Positions 17,412 to 25,445 of a stretch of 64,000 nt of DNA are shown here, in pieces. A program made the translations under genes and the position numbers. The stretch's first letter is position 1. Every line of letters starts with the position of its first letter. A model generated the notes under the pieces. It worked only from the letters and a program-made list of their open reading frames with translations, ran no database searches and had not been told where the DNA came from. Origin of the DNA: Brevibacterium yomogidense (GTDB lineage Bacteria; Actinomycetota; Actinomycetes; Actinomycetales; Brevibacteriaceae); the NCBI RefSeq assembly GCF_900163715.1, contig NZ_FWFF01000022.1, forward strand, positions 1-64,000. The letters run 5' to 3'.

Positions 17412-18629
17412 ATGTCATCGGCCCCCGCACTTCCCCCTCTCTCCAGCCGACACCCGGTCGTGATCGGCGCCCTCGAGGCGCTCCGGGCCGTCCTCGTCCT
17501 CGTCCTAACCGTTCTGGTCGTCGCCCTCGCCGCGTGGTTCGTCGCGATCGCCCAGCTGCAGCCGCTGTCCGCCGTCGTCCGGTGGGCCGGCACCCTGCTG
17601 GGCGCGGCCTCGGGGTGGGAGCTGGGGATCGGGCTCGGCCTCCCGCCGTCCCTCCTCACCGTCGGACTCATGTGTGTCATGACCTCCGCACTGCGAAGGA
17701 CCCGCCGCGCGCTTGCCGCCAACGAGCAGCTGGTCCGTGCCGGAACCCTCCCCGCGACCCGCTATGCGGCGACGGTCGGGATGGCCACGTGCCTGGGTGC
17801 GATCGTCCTGGTGCTCCTGCTCGCAGGGCTGCTGGTGGGGGCGGGCACACTGACGCTCCTGGGGTCCGCGCGGTTCATCGTGGTGGTGTCGGTGCCGCTG
17901 CTCATCGCGTGCCTGGGTCCGGAGCGGCGCGGAGCACCCGCCGGTCGCTGGGCGCAGGCCCTGTTCGACCTCGTCGCGACGAAGGCGGGGGATGAGTGGG
18001 CCGACGCCCTGGAATCCGCGCTGCGGGTGCTGCGCCGCGTGGGGCTCGCCGTGGGGATCGTAGCCGTCCTGGGACTCATCGTCGCTCTCGCCACCGGGTG
18101 GTCCTCCATGGCCGAGGCGGTGTCCGGGTACTCCCGACCGACCGTCGCTGCGGTGGGGCTGGGCTTCGTCCAGCTGCTCTTCCTGCCGACGCTGCTGGTC
18201 ATCACGGTGAGCTGGCTGTCGGGCGCCGGGGTCCACCTGTCTACCGCTGCCCTCGCGACGCCGTTCAGCTCGCAGGCCGCAGTGGTTCCCGCCGTCCCCG
18301 TGCTCGCCGCGGTCCCGGTGGACACCGCGGCATGGGGGTGGGCGGTGCTGGTCGTCCTCCCGCTCGCTGTCGGGGTCGCGACCGTGGGACGCAGCACCTG
18401 GGTGGAGGAGGTGGACTGGCGCGTGGTCGTCATCTCAGCCGGTCTGGGCTTCGTCTGCACCGCTGCGGCCGTGCTGTTCGCAGCGGGGCCGATCGGACCC
18501 GCGGGACTGGAGACGTTCGGCGTCCCCATCGGGACTGCGATCGCCACCATCGGCGGAGCCGCGGGTGCGGGCACTGCCGCCGGGTGGGGCCTCAGTCTGC
18601 TTGCGAACCGGGCATCGGCTGACCGGTGA
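17412..18629 (+). CDS. perM: PerM-like membrane protein (DUF6350)
   Basis: A 405-residue polytopic membrane protein with about ten hydrophobic segments, starting LEALRAVLVLVLTVLVVALAAW. The DUF6350 family includes mycobacterial PerM, a divisome-stabilising protein encoded just upstream of purN, and the same neighbourhood is seen here. Assignment rests on position, length and topology rather than on a motif I can point to. Its 3' end overlaps the convergent gene at 18592 by 38 bp. A weak CACAAT box lies 8 nt before the ATG. Confidence 0.75.
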   Translation: MSSAPALPPLSSRHPVVIGALEALRAVLVLVLTVLVVALAAWFVAIAQLQPLSAVVRWAGTLLGAASGWELGIGLGLPPSLLTVGLMCVMTSALRRTRRALAANEQLVRAGTLPATRYAATVGMATCLGAIVLVLLLAGLLVGAGTLTLLGSARFIVVVSVPLLIACLGPERRGAPAGRWAQALFDLVATKAGDEWADALESALRVLRRVGLAVGIVAVLGLIVALATGWSSMAEAVSGYSRPTVAAVGLGFVQLLFLPTLLVITVSWLSGAGVHLSTAALATPFSSQAAVVPAVPVLAAVPVDTAAWGWAVLVVLPLAVGVATVGRSTWVEEVDWRVVVISAGLGFVCTAAAVLFAAGPIGPAGLETFGVPIGTAIATIGGAAGAGTAAGWGLSLLANRASADR

Positions 18630-19119
18630 GCCGTTCGAACCAGTCGCCGACCTGCGTGTTGTAGTCGTTCTGGCAGACGGCCGTCGCCTGCTCGGTGATC
18701 GAATCGGCCATGCACGCTTCGAAATCGGCGCGGATGTCCCAGATGAGGACCGTGGAGATGGCGGAGACGAGTACGTATCCCGCGACGATGAAGCCGATGA
18801 CCCCCGTGACGATCGCCTGAGCGACCTGCCCCGCGCGGATCCCTGCGACGAGGCAGATGACAGCGCACGCCATCGCTCCGAGTGCGAGGACGCCGGACAC
18901 GATGACGAGGGGGAGTGAGAGCATCGAGCAGAGGATCGCACCGGCGAGCAGCACCGTGAGCGCGAGGCCGTACTTCACGACGGTGCGCTGCGGGCCGCTG
19001 GGCTTCTCCGGTTCCTTGTCCGGACCGCCGTCGGGGGCGCCCGAACCCTTACCGGACGCGTCGGAATCGCGCGGCGGATCGATGCGGGTCTGGTCTTCGA
19101 CGGGGCTCGGGTTGCTCAC
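18592..19119 (-). CDS. Hypothetical membrane protein
   Basis: A 175-residue protein of unknown function. It has a charged, Pro/Gly-rich N-terminus of about 60 residues, then three or four hydrophobic helices (YGLALTVLLAGAILCSML, LVIVSGVLALGAMACAVICLV, IVTGVIGFIVAGYVLVSAIS). The C-terminus carries two cysteines (FEACMADS, TAVCQNDYN) that could form a disulfide outside. The GTG at 19119 has GACACT 6 nt upstream, so it may be leaderless and divergent from purN. It overlaps the 3' end of the PerM-like gene. Confidence 0.7.
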   Translation of the reverse strand: MSNPSPVEDQTRIDPPRDSDASGKGSGAPDGGPDKEPEKPSGPQRTVVKYGLALTVLLAGAILCSMLSLPLVIVSGVLALGAMACAVICLVAGIRAGQVAQAIVTGVIGFIVAGYVLVSAISTVLIWDIRADFEACMADSITEQATAVCQNDYNTQVGDWFERLTGQPMPGSQAD

Positions 19120-19189
19120 ACCCACAGTGTCGCATACGGCCCGCGGGGGAGCGGCACAGCCCGGCCCGTCCCCTCCCACCGCGTTCCTC

Positions 19190-19195
19190 TAGACT
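19190..19195 (+). promoter_or_regulatory. -10 box of leaderless purN-purH transcript
   Basis: TAGACT lies 6 nt before the purN GTG at 19202, with no Shine-Dalgarno sequence. Confidence 0.6.
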
Positions 19196-19201
19196 TGCTG
19201 G

Positions 19202-19813
19202 GTGCGCTGCGTGATTCTCGCCTCCGGTTCAGGAACCCTCACCCAAGCTCTCCTCGACGCCTTCGCGGATGGGGGTGCAGGGGTGCAGATCGTCGCCGTC
19301 TGCTCCGACGTCGCGTCCGCCGGGGTGCTCGATCGTGCGCGGTCGGCAGGTGTCGAGACATGCGTCGTGGCCCCATCCGACCACTCCGCGCGTGCGGAGT
19401 GGAACCGGGCCCTGGCCGACACCGTGGCGTCGTACGATCCGGACTGGGTCATCTCCGCCGGTTTCATGCGGATCCTGGGAAGCGCATTCGTCGACCGCTT
19501 CGCCGGCCGCATCATCAACACGCACCCGGCTCTGCTGCCGTCGTTCCCCGGCGCCCACGGCGTCCGGGACGCGATGGCCCACGGCGTGAAGGTCGCGGGG
19601 ACGACGTTCCACCTGGTCGACGCGGGCGTCGACACCGGCCCGATCATCGCGCAGTTCCCCGTGGCGGTGCAGGACGCAGACGATGAGGAATCGCTCCACG
19701 AGCGCATCCGCGCGGTCGAACGGACTCGACTGGTCGAGCTGCTGGCCTTCCTCGCCGAACGGACACTCACCGTCGAGGGACGACGCGTGACCGGGTGGAC
19801 ACCCGCACCGTGA
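19202..19813 (+). CDS. purN: Phosphoribosylglycinamide formyltransferase
   Basis: The third step of purine synthesis: transfer of a formyl group from 10-formyl-THF to GAR. The 203-residue product starts with VILASGSGT (phosphate-binding loop). It carries the catalytic segment [16 protein letters not shown], with the conserved His, and then [20 protein letters not shown] with the catalytic Asp. It starts with GTG and is predicted leaderless. Its stop overlaps a possible purH start (GTGA at 19810). The order purN-purH with a PerM-like gene upstream is the same as in Mycobacterium. Confidence 0.95.
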   Translation: MRCVILASGSGTLTQALLDAFADGGAGVQIVAVCSDVASAGVLDRARSAGVETCVVAPSDHSARAEWNRALADTVASYDPDWVISAGFMRILGSAFVDRFAGRIINTHPALLPSFPGAHGVRDAMAHGVKVAGTTFHLVDAGVDTGPIIAQFPVAVQDADDEESLHERIRAVERTRLVELLAFLAERTLTVEGRRVTGWTPAP

Positions 19814-19841
19814 CCACTCCACAGAACCCATCCACACGAGC

Positions 19842-19847
19842 AGGAGG
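19842..19847 (+). promoter_or_regulatory. Ribosome-binding site that supports the purH start
   Basis: AGGAGG, 10 nt before GTG 19858. It is the only strong Shine-Dalgarno sequence near the purH N-terminus and favours 19858 over the GTG codons at 19795 and 19810. Confidence 0.55.
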
Positions 19848-19857
19848 CACCAGAGAC

Positions 19858-21411
19858 GTGCAGACAGCCCGACCCATCCGCCGCGCGCTCATCAGCGTCT
19901 ATGACAAGACCGGCCTGGAGGGCCTCGCGCAGGGCCTCCACGCCGCCGGCGTCACCCTCGTATCGACCGGTTCGACGGCGGGACGCATCGCCCAGGCGGG
20001 TGTCCCCGTCACTCCTGTGGAGGAGCTCACCGGCTTCCCGGAGACCCTCGAAGGCCGTGTGAAGACGCTGCATCCGCGCGTCCACGCAGGGATCCTCGCG
20101 GACACGCGGAAGCCCGAGCACCTCGAGCAGATCGCTGAACTGGGCATCGAGGCGTTCGACCTGGTCGTCGTCAACCTGTATCCGTTCACGGAGACAGTCG
20201 CGTCCGGTGCGCCGTTCGACGACTGCGTCGAGCAGATCGACATCGGAGGGCCGTCGATGGTGCGCGCGTCGGCGAAGAACCACCCGAGCGTCGCAGTCGT
20301 CACCGACCCCTCCGTGTACTCCGAGGTCGTCGACGCGGCCGCGGGCGAGGGCTTCTCCCGCACACGGCGCACGCAGTTGGCCGCGGACGCATTCGCGCAC
20401 ACGGCCGCCTATGACGTCGCCGTGGCGTCGTGGATGGCCGGCCAGGTCGTCGAGGAGGAGGCCGGACTGCCGTCCTTCGTCGGCTCCGCCGTCCACAAGA
20501 CCGCAGATCTGCGCTACGGAGAGAACCCCCATCAGCGTGCGGCCGTCTACGCGGTGCCCGGTGCAGGCGGCGCCGCGGGCGCGGTGCAGCTGGGCGGCAA
20601 GGAGATGTCGTTCAACAACTACCAGGACATCGACGCCGCGATCCGTGCCGCCTATGACTTCACGGACCCAGCGGTCGCGATCATCAAGCACGCGAACCCC
20701 TGCGGGCTGGCGGTGGGCGACGACATCGCAGACGCGCACAGGCGTGCGCACGCGACGGACCCGGTGTCCGCATACGGGGGCGTCATCGCAGCGAATCGCG
20801 AGGTGACGCTCGCGATGGCGGAGTCGGTGAAGCCGATCTTCACCGAGGTGCTCGCTGCGCCGTCCTTCGCCGCGGATGCCCTCGAGCTGCTGCGGACGAA
20901 GAAGAACCTCCGTCTGCTCGAGCTGGGTGAACACACGGAGCAGCGGATCGAGACGAAGCAGATCGGCGGTGGCCTGCTCGTGCAGGAGCGCGATCTGCTC
21001 CAGGCCGACGGCGACCAGCCGACGGGGTGGACCCTGGCCGCCGGTGAGGCTGCCGACGAGGCGACGATGCGCGACCTGGTGTTCGCATGGCGCGCTTGCC
21101 GATCGGTGAAGTCGAACGCGATCCTGCTCGCCCGGGACGGTGCCGCAGTCGGCGTGGGCATGGGCCAGGTGAACCGTGTGGATTCCGCGCGTCTCGCGGT
21201 CGAGCGGGCCGGGGAGGAGCGCGCGGCAGGCTCAGTCTGCGCGTCGGATGCGTTCTTCCCGTTCGCGGATGGACCGCAGGCGCTCTTCGACGCCGGTGTG
21301 AAGGCGATCGTCCAGCCGGGCGGATCGATCCGCGACGAGGAGGTGGTGGCTGCGGCTCAGGCTGCAGGCGTCACGATGTACTTCACAGGATCGCGCCATT
21401 TCCTCCACTGA
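19858..21411 (+). CDS. purH: AICAR transformylase/IMP cyclohydrolase
   Basis: A bifunctional enzyme for the last two steps to IMP. The N-terminal cyclohydrolase domain begins [20 protein letters not shown] with the STGSTA phosphate loop. The transformylase domain has [15 protein letters not shown] and [10 protein letters not shown], and ends [26 protein letters not shown]. From GTG 19858 the product is 517 residues, near the usual length (E. coli 529). Starts at 19810 (overlapping the purN stop) or 19795 would add 16 or 21 residues and cannot be excluded. It is co-transcribed with purN and probably with the DUF3017 gene 16 bp downstream. Confidence 0.94.
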   Translation: MQTARPIRRALISVYDKTGLEGLAQGLHAAGVTLVSTGSTAGRIAQAGVPVTPVEELTGFPETLEGRVKTLHPRVHAGILADTRKPEHLEQIAELGIEAFDLVVVNLYPFTETVASGAPFDDCVEQIDIGGPSMVRASAKNHPSVAVVTDPSVYSEVVDAAAGEGFSRTRRTQLAADAFAHTAAYDVAVASWMAGQVVEEEAGLPSFVGSAVHKTADLRYGENPHQRAAVYAVPGAGGAAGAVQLGGKEMSFNNYQDIDAAIRAAYDFTDPAVAIIKHANPCGLAVGDDIADAHRRAHATDPVSAYGGVIAANREVTLAMAESVKPIFTEVLAAPSFAADALELLRTKKNLRLLELGEHTEQRIETKQIGGGLLVQERDLLQADGDQPTGWTLAAGEAADEATMRDLVFAWRACRSVKSNAILLARDGAAVGVGMGQVNRVDSARLAVERAGEERAAGSVCASDAFFPFADGPQALFDAGVKAIVQPGGSIRDEEVVAAAQAAGVTMYFTGSRHFLH

Positions 21412-21427
21412 GAGTGGGGACTCCACT

Positions 21428-21808
21428 GTGAGCAGGGGCTCCCGTGAGCACGGCGGCTCGCCCGGTCATGCTCGCCGTCCCGGTCATGCTCGACGTCGGG
21501 GCAAGGGCCGGGGCTGGTTCTCCAAGAGGTGGATCTACTGGAAGCGGCGCTACTCGAATCCGACGCTGCGCGACTGGGTGCTGCTGGCGACGGTCGTGGC
21601 GCTCGTCCTGGCCGTGGTCGTCGCCCCGCTGAGCTTCCGGCTGTCCGGATGGATGCTCGCTGCGGTCTGTGCCGCATCGGGCGTGCTCCGGCTGCTGCCC
21701 GACCCCTGGTGGGCGACGGTGCGCAATCGTGGGCGCGGGTTCGATGCGACGCTTTTCTTCAGCGCATCCGTCGCGCTTGCTCTTCTCACTGCGTCGATCC
21801 CCGATTAA
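21428..21808 (+). CDS. DUF3017 membrane protein
   Basis: A 126-residue protein with a strongly basic N-terminus (Arg/His/Gly-rich, about 45 residues) and three hydrophobic helices (WVLLATVVALVLAVVVAPL, GWMLAAVCAASGVLRLLP, TLFFSASVALALLTASIP). It matches the layout of the actinobacterial DUF3017 family, which is commonly found after purH. Function unknown. The start GTG 21428 lies 16 bp after the purH stop, in the same operon. Confidence 0.8.
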   Translation: MSRGSREHGGSPGHARRPGHARRRGKGRGWFSKRWIYWKRRYSNPTLRDWVLLATVVALVLAVVVAPLSFRLSGWMLAAVCAASGVLRLLPDPWWATVRNRGRGFDATLFFSASVALALLTASIPD

Positions 21809-21939
21809 CACGAGCTGATCGTCGTCTGTGGACGTTCTGGGAGCATCCTCCTTCTGTTGCACGTGACCGGTCAGTAATGGAAGTGTCGTTTCCGAAGCCG
21901 CCCACCGGAGGCGGACGTCGATCTCAAGGAGGTACAGCA

Positions 21940-22161
21940 ATGGGACTCGGAGATTTCGCAGACAAGGCCAAGGACGCCGCTAGCAACAACGAGCAGGTGC
22001 AGCAGTACGGCGAGCAGGGTCTGGACAAGGCCAGGGATGCCGCGAACGACGCCACCGGCGACAAGTTCTCGGATCAGGTCGACCAGGGTCACGGCGCTGC
22101 GTCGGACGCACTCGGCTTCGGTGACAAGGGCGGCGACCAGGGCGACGATAAGCGCAACTGA
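21940..22161 (+). CDS. MT0933/Rv0909-like antitoxin family protein
   Basis: A 73-residue, highly charged helical protein: MGLGDFADKAKDAASNNEQ, then a region with alternating Asp/Lys and Gln, ending in a Gly/Asp-rich tail. The DFADKAKD...DKARDAANDATGDKFSDQVDQ pattern resembles the MT0933-like antitoxin family, whose members are mostly uncharacterised. An excellent AAGGAGG ribosome-binding site lies 7 nt upstream. No toxin gene is adjacent (pcrA is next, on the other strand), so a toxin-antitoxin role is doubtful; a stress protein is equally likely. Confidence 0.75.
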   Translation: MGLGDFADKAKDAASNNEQVQQYGEQGLDKARDAANDATGDKFSDQVDQGHGAASDALGFGDKGGDQGDDKRN

Positions 22162-22180
22162 TTCTTCGTTCTACGAATCG

Positions 22181-22214
22181 GCGCCCCGCTCCACCATCTG
22201 GTGGAGCGGGGCGC
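22181..22214. terminator. Bidirectional terminator, 16-bp stem and T-rich tail
   Basis: GCGCCCCGCTCCACCA (22181-22196) pairs perfectly with 22199-22214, followed by TTTCGTCTGT. It serves the small antitoxin-like gene on the plus strand and probably pcrA, whose stop is at 22275 on the minus strand. Confidence 0.9.
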
Positions 22215-22274
22215 TTTCGTCTGTGCGGGGTCGGTGTGGACTGTGAGGACCGAGCGGGCTGCTGCCCGCCGGCC

Positions 22275-24770
22275 TCAGAGCTTCTCGACCGGCGCGTAGC
22301 GCATGAGGAGTCGCTTCGTGCCCTCCGAGCCGAAGTCCACGACCGCGACCGTCTTGTCACCTGCGCCCGTCACCTCGACGACCGTGCCGAGGCCGAACGA
22401 GTCGTGCGAGACCCGGTCGCCGGCGTCGACGGAGACCATTTCGCGCTGCGGGCGGATCCTGTTGGGGAAGCCGCTGCCGGGCTTGGTCGACGCCGCCCGC
22501 GCCCCGCCTGCTCCCTGGCGACCGGCGCCGAATGCGCCGCTCGAGCCGCCGCGTCCGCCGCCGTACGCGGCTCCGTAGGGGCCTGCGGCGCCGTCTCCCG
22601 CACCGAACCCGCCCGTTGTGAAGCCACCTGCGCCCAGCCCGCCTGATCCCGTGGACTCCCACTCGATGAGGTGTTCCGGAATCTCCGCGAGGAACCTGCT
22701 GGGCGGGTTGTACTGCGGCTGCCCCCACAGGCTGCGGGTCTCCGCGCGACTGATGAGCAGCTTCCGCTGCGCGCGGGTGAGTCCCACATACGCGAGGCGG
22801 CGCTCCTCCGACATCTCCTGGTCCGAGGTGAATGACCGCTGGTGCGGAAATGTCCCGTCCTCCAGGCCGGTGAGGAAGACGACGGGGAACTCGAGGCCCT
22901 TCGCGGTGTGCAGCGTCATGAGCGTGACCTCACCCGCCTCTTCGTCGGGGATCGAATCCGCGTCGGACGACAGAGCCACGGCTTCGAGGAAGTCGTCGAG
23001 CGTGCCCTCCTCGTTCTGCGCGTCGTACTGCTCCGCCACCGCGACGAGCTCCGCGAGGTTGTCCACGCGGGATTCGTCCTGCGGATCGGTCGACTCGTTG
23101 AGCGATGCGAGGTATCCCGTCTGCTCCAGCACTGCTTCGAGGGAGGCGGCGACGCCGCCTCCCTCCGCGACACCTGCCAGATCGTTCAGGAGGGTGAGGA
23201 ACGTCCGGATCGGACCGCGCGACCGGGTCGTGATGCCGACCGCGTTGTCCGCGTCGTCCAGTGCGGCGCGGAACGTGGTGCGCTCGCGGTCCGCGTGGGC
23301 GGCGATGAGCGCTTCCGTCCGGTCGCCGATCCCGCGCTTGGGCTCGTTGAGCACACGGCGCAGGTTCACATCATCAGCCGGATTCGCCAGGACGCGCAGA
23401 TACGCGAGCGCGTCCTTGATCTCCTTGCGCTCGTAGAAGCGCGTGCCGCCGACCACCTTGTAGGGCATCCCCGCACGGACCAGCGCGTCCTCGATCGCGC
23501 GGGACTGCGCGTTGGTGCGGTAGAAGACAGCGAAGTCGCCGTACGTGAGGTCGTGGTCGTCACGGAGCTCGTCGATGCGCTCGACGATGAAGCGCGCCTC
23601 TGCCTGCTCCGTCTCCGCGACCCAGCCGGTCACCGTCTCTCCGTCGCCGCTGTCCGTCCACAGCCGCTTGTCCTTGCGATCGGGGTTGTTCGAGATGACG
23701 GAGTTCGCCGCAGACAGAATGTTCTGGGTCGACCTGTAGTTCTGCTCCAGCAGCACGACGCGCGCCTGCGGGAAGTCCTCCTCGAATTCCACGATGTTCC
23801 GCACTGTCGCGCCGCGGAATGCGTAGATCGACTGGTCCGCGTCGCCCACGACGGTGAGTTCCCCCGTGGGCCCGTCCGGCTGGTCCGCACCGGCGAGGAG
23901 CCGGATGAGCCGGTACTGCGCGGGGTTCGTGTCCTGATACTCATCGACCAGGATGTGGCGGAAGCGCGCGCGGTAGTTGTCCGCCACCGCCTCGAAGGCG
24001 CCCAGGAGGTGGACCGTCTCCATGATGAGGTCGTCGAAGTCCAGGGCGTTCGCCCGGCGCAGCCGTTCCTGGTAGCGCCGGTAGACGGTGAGGACCGCTT
24101 CATCGTGCGGTCGTCTCTCCGACACCGTCGCGGCGAAGTCGTCCGGAGTCATGAGGTCGTTCTTGAGGCCGGAGATCCGTGACCGCAGTGCCCGGGCGGG
24201 GAACTTCTTCGGGTCGAGGTCCGCTTCCCGCGCGACCTGGGTGAGGAGGCGCAGCGAGTCCTGGGCGTCGTAGATCGTGAAGCTCGACGTCAGCCCCAGG
24301 GTCTTGGCCTCGCGGCGGAGGATCCGCACGCATGCGGAGTGGAAGGTCGACACCCACATCGTGCGCGCCGCCGGCCCCACGAGGGCGGCGATGCGCTCTT
24401 GCATCTCCTTCGCCGCCTTGTTCGTGAAGGTGATCGCGAGGACTTCACCGGGCCGTGCCCGTCCCGTCCGCAGTGCGTGGGCGATGCGGCGGGTGAGGAC
24501 ACTGGTCTTCCCCGACCCTGCACCCGCGACGATGAGAAGGGGACCGCCATGATGCAGGACTGCCTCCCGCTGGGCCGGATTGAGCCCGTCCAGCAGCGAA
24601 TCCGCGTCTCCTGCGGCGTCGTCCCGGATCCGGCCGGCCGAGGCTCCGCCCTGCGTCGCCGGTGCGGAACCGGCCGTACCGCTGGGCCGGGCGTCGGCAG
24701 CGGGAGGTCCATCTGCGGGGGCAGATGCGTCCGGGTCGAGTGCGGAGAGGAAATCGAAGGGTGAGCTCAT
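22275..24770 (-). CDS. pcrA: ATP-dependent DNA helicase UvrD/PcrA
   Basis: An SF1A 3'-5' helicase of 831 residues for repair and replication-conflict resolution. After a disordered Ala/Pro-rich N-terminus (about 70 residues) come the motifs LNPAQREAV (Q motif), GAGSGKTSVLTRRIA (Walker A), DEYQDTNPAQYRLI, GDADQSIYAFRGA, LEQNYRST, TLHTAKGLEFPVVFL and EERRLAYVGLTRA. A Gly-rich segment (about residues 720-770) leads to a C-terminal Tudor-like domain with GDRVSHDSFGLGTVV, which binds RNA polymerase in PcrA. The ATG at 24770 gives the usual length. TAGGTT lies 9 nt before it. Confidence 0.96.
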   Translation of the reverse strand: MSSPFDFLSALDPDASAPADGPPAADARPSGTAGSAPATQGGASAGRIRDDAAGDADSLLDGLNPAQREAVLHHGGPLLIVAGAGSGKTSVLTRRIAHALRTGRARPGEVLAITFTNKAAKEMQERIAALVGPAARTMWVSTFHSACVRILRREAKTLGLTSSFTIYDAQDSLRLLTQVAREADLDPKKFPARALRSRISGLKNDLMTPDDFAATVSERRPHDEAVLTVYRRYQERLRRANALDFDDLIMETVHLLGAFEAVADNYRARFRHILVDEYQDTNPAQYRLIRLLAGADQPDGPTGELTVVGDADQSIYAFRGATVRNIVEFEEDFPQARVVLLEQNYRSTQNILSAANSVISNNPDRKDKRLWTDSGDGETVTGWVAETEQAEARFIVERIDELRDDHDLTYGDFAVFYRTNAQSRAIEDALVRAGMPYKVVGGTRFYERKEIKDALAYLRVLANPADDVNLRRVLNEPKRGIGDRTEALIAAHADRERTTFRAALDDADNAVGITTRSRGPIRTFLTLLNDLAGVAEGGGVAASLEAVLEQTGYLASLNESTDPQDESRVDNLAELVAVAEQYDAQNEEGTLDDFLEAVALSSDADSIPDEEAGEVTLMTLHTAKGLEFPVVFLTGLEDGTFPHQRSFTSDQEMSEERRLAYVGLTRAQRKLLISRAETRSLWGQPQYNPPSRFLAEIPEHLIEWESTGSGGLGAGGFTTGGFGAGDGAAGPYGAAYGGGRGGSSGAFGAGRQGAGGARAASTKPGSGFPNRIRPQREMVSVDAGDRVSHDSFGLGTVVEVTGAGDKTVAVVDFGSEGTKRLLMRYAPVEKL

Positions 24771-24802
24771 AGCGGTGCGAACCTATCAGCAGAGACGGAC
24801 AC

Positions 24803-24826
24803 GGCCCGGCTCTGGGGAGCCGGGCC
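24803..24826 (-). terminator. Terminator between small membrane gene and pcrA
   Basis: A perfect 10-bp stem, GGCCCGGCTC (24803-24812) and GAGCCGGGCC (24817-24826), in the 127-bp gap. It should separate the small membrane-protein gene (upstream on this strand) from pcrA. A second, weaker hairpin GCACGGG/CCCGTGC lies at 24841-24859. Confidence 0.7.
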
Positions 24827-24897
24827 GGGATGCGTGCCGGGCACGGGATGGGCCCGTGCGGATCGGAGAGGGGACCCGATCAGGTGCGGATCCGCAC

Positions 24898-25278
24898 TCA
24901 GGCGGTGACGGTTCCGGGGAGGAAGACGGCGATGATCACGGCGATGACCGCGACGATCCCGGTGGCGTGCGACATGCCCGCGGACGTGCCCTGCTCCGGG
25001 TTCGCCTTCTCCTTGCGCTTGCCGAGGAAGGCGAAGACGGCGACGGCGAGTGCCAGCACCAGCTTGATGCCGATCTTCATGTGATTGACGGCTTCTCCCT
25101 CGTCCACCATCGCCTCTGCGAGACCGGTGAGGGCGAGTCCCGTGACGAGCTGCAGGTATGCGCCGTGCAGCATTCCGGGGGAGACCTTGGGGGCCTTGAT
25201 GTTCGCGAAGTAGCCGCCGATGATGATGGCCATTCCGAGGAGGTGCAGTACGACTAGGATGAGACGAAGGATTTCCAT
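24898..25278 (-). CDS. Small integral membrane protein
   Basis: A 126-residue protein with four hydrophobic helices: LRLILVVLHLLGMAIIIGGYF, GAYLQLVTGLALTGLAEAM, MKIGIKLVLALAVAVFAFL and a C-terminal TGIVAVIAVIIAVFLPG. A KRKEK basic loop follows helix 3. It resembles many small actinobacterial membrane proteins of unknown function; I cannot name the family. The ATG at 25278 is preferred over an upstream in-frame start near 25518 because that extension would cross the tRNA gene. TAGACT also lies 7 nt before the ATG. Confidence 0.75.
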   Translation of the reverse strand: MEILRLILVVLHLLGMAIIIGGYFANIKAPKVSPGMLHGAYLQLVTGLALTGLAEAMVDEGEAVNHMKIGIKLVLALAVAVFAFLGKRKEKANPEQGTSAGMSHATGIVAVIAVIIAVFLPGTVTA

Positions 25279-25285
25279 ACCCCTG

Positions 25286-25291
25286 AGTCTA
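25286..25291 (-). promoter_or_regulatory. -10 box of leaderless small membrane gene
   Basis: On the minus strand TAGACT lies 7 nt before the ATG at 25278. The gap contains CAGGGGT and no usable Shine-Dalgarno spacing. Confidence 0.5.
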
Positions 25292-25334
25292 GTGGCAGGA
25301 TTGCACCCAGCGCCCACCCGTCCCGGGAGCGCGG

Positions 25335-25406
25335 TCCGCCCTGGTGTAATGGCAGCACTCCGGCTTTTGGTGCCGTGTGGTCTAGGTTCGAATCCTAGGG
25401 GCGGAG
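25335..25406 (+). tRNA. tRNA-Gln (UUG)
   Basis: A 72-nt cloverleaf: acceptor TCCGCCC (25335-25341) pairs with GGGCGGA (25399-25405) and G is the discriminator. The anticodon loop is TTTTGGT with anticodon TTG, and the T-arm is CTAGG-TTCGAAT-CCTAG. The CCA end is not encoded. It lies 39 bp upstream of glmU, a common actinobacterial arrangement, and could be on the same transcript. Confidence 0.95.
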
Positions 25407-25445
25407 CGGGATGAATCCATCCGCGATATCCAAGGAGCCCCACAC

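Noticed and set aside
19189-20934. A 581-residue minus-strand frame over purN and purH
   Set aside because: Shadow of two certain purine genes; no start signal and no recognisable protein.
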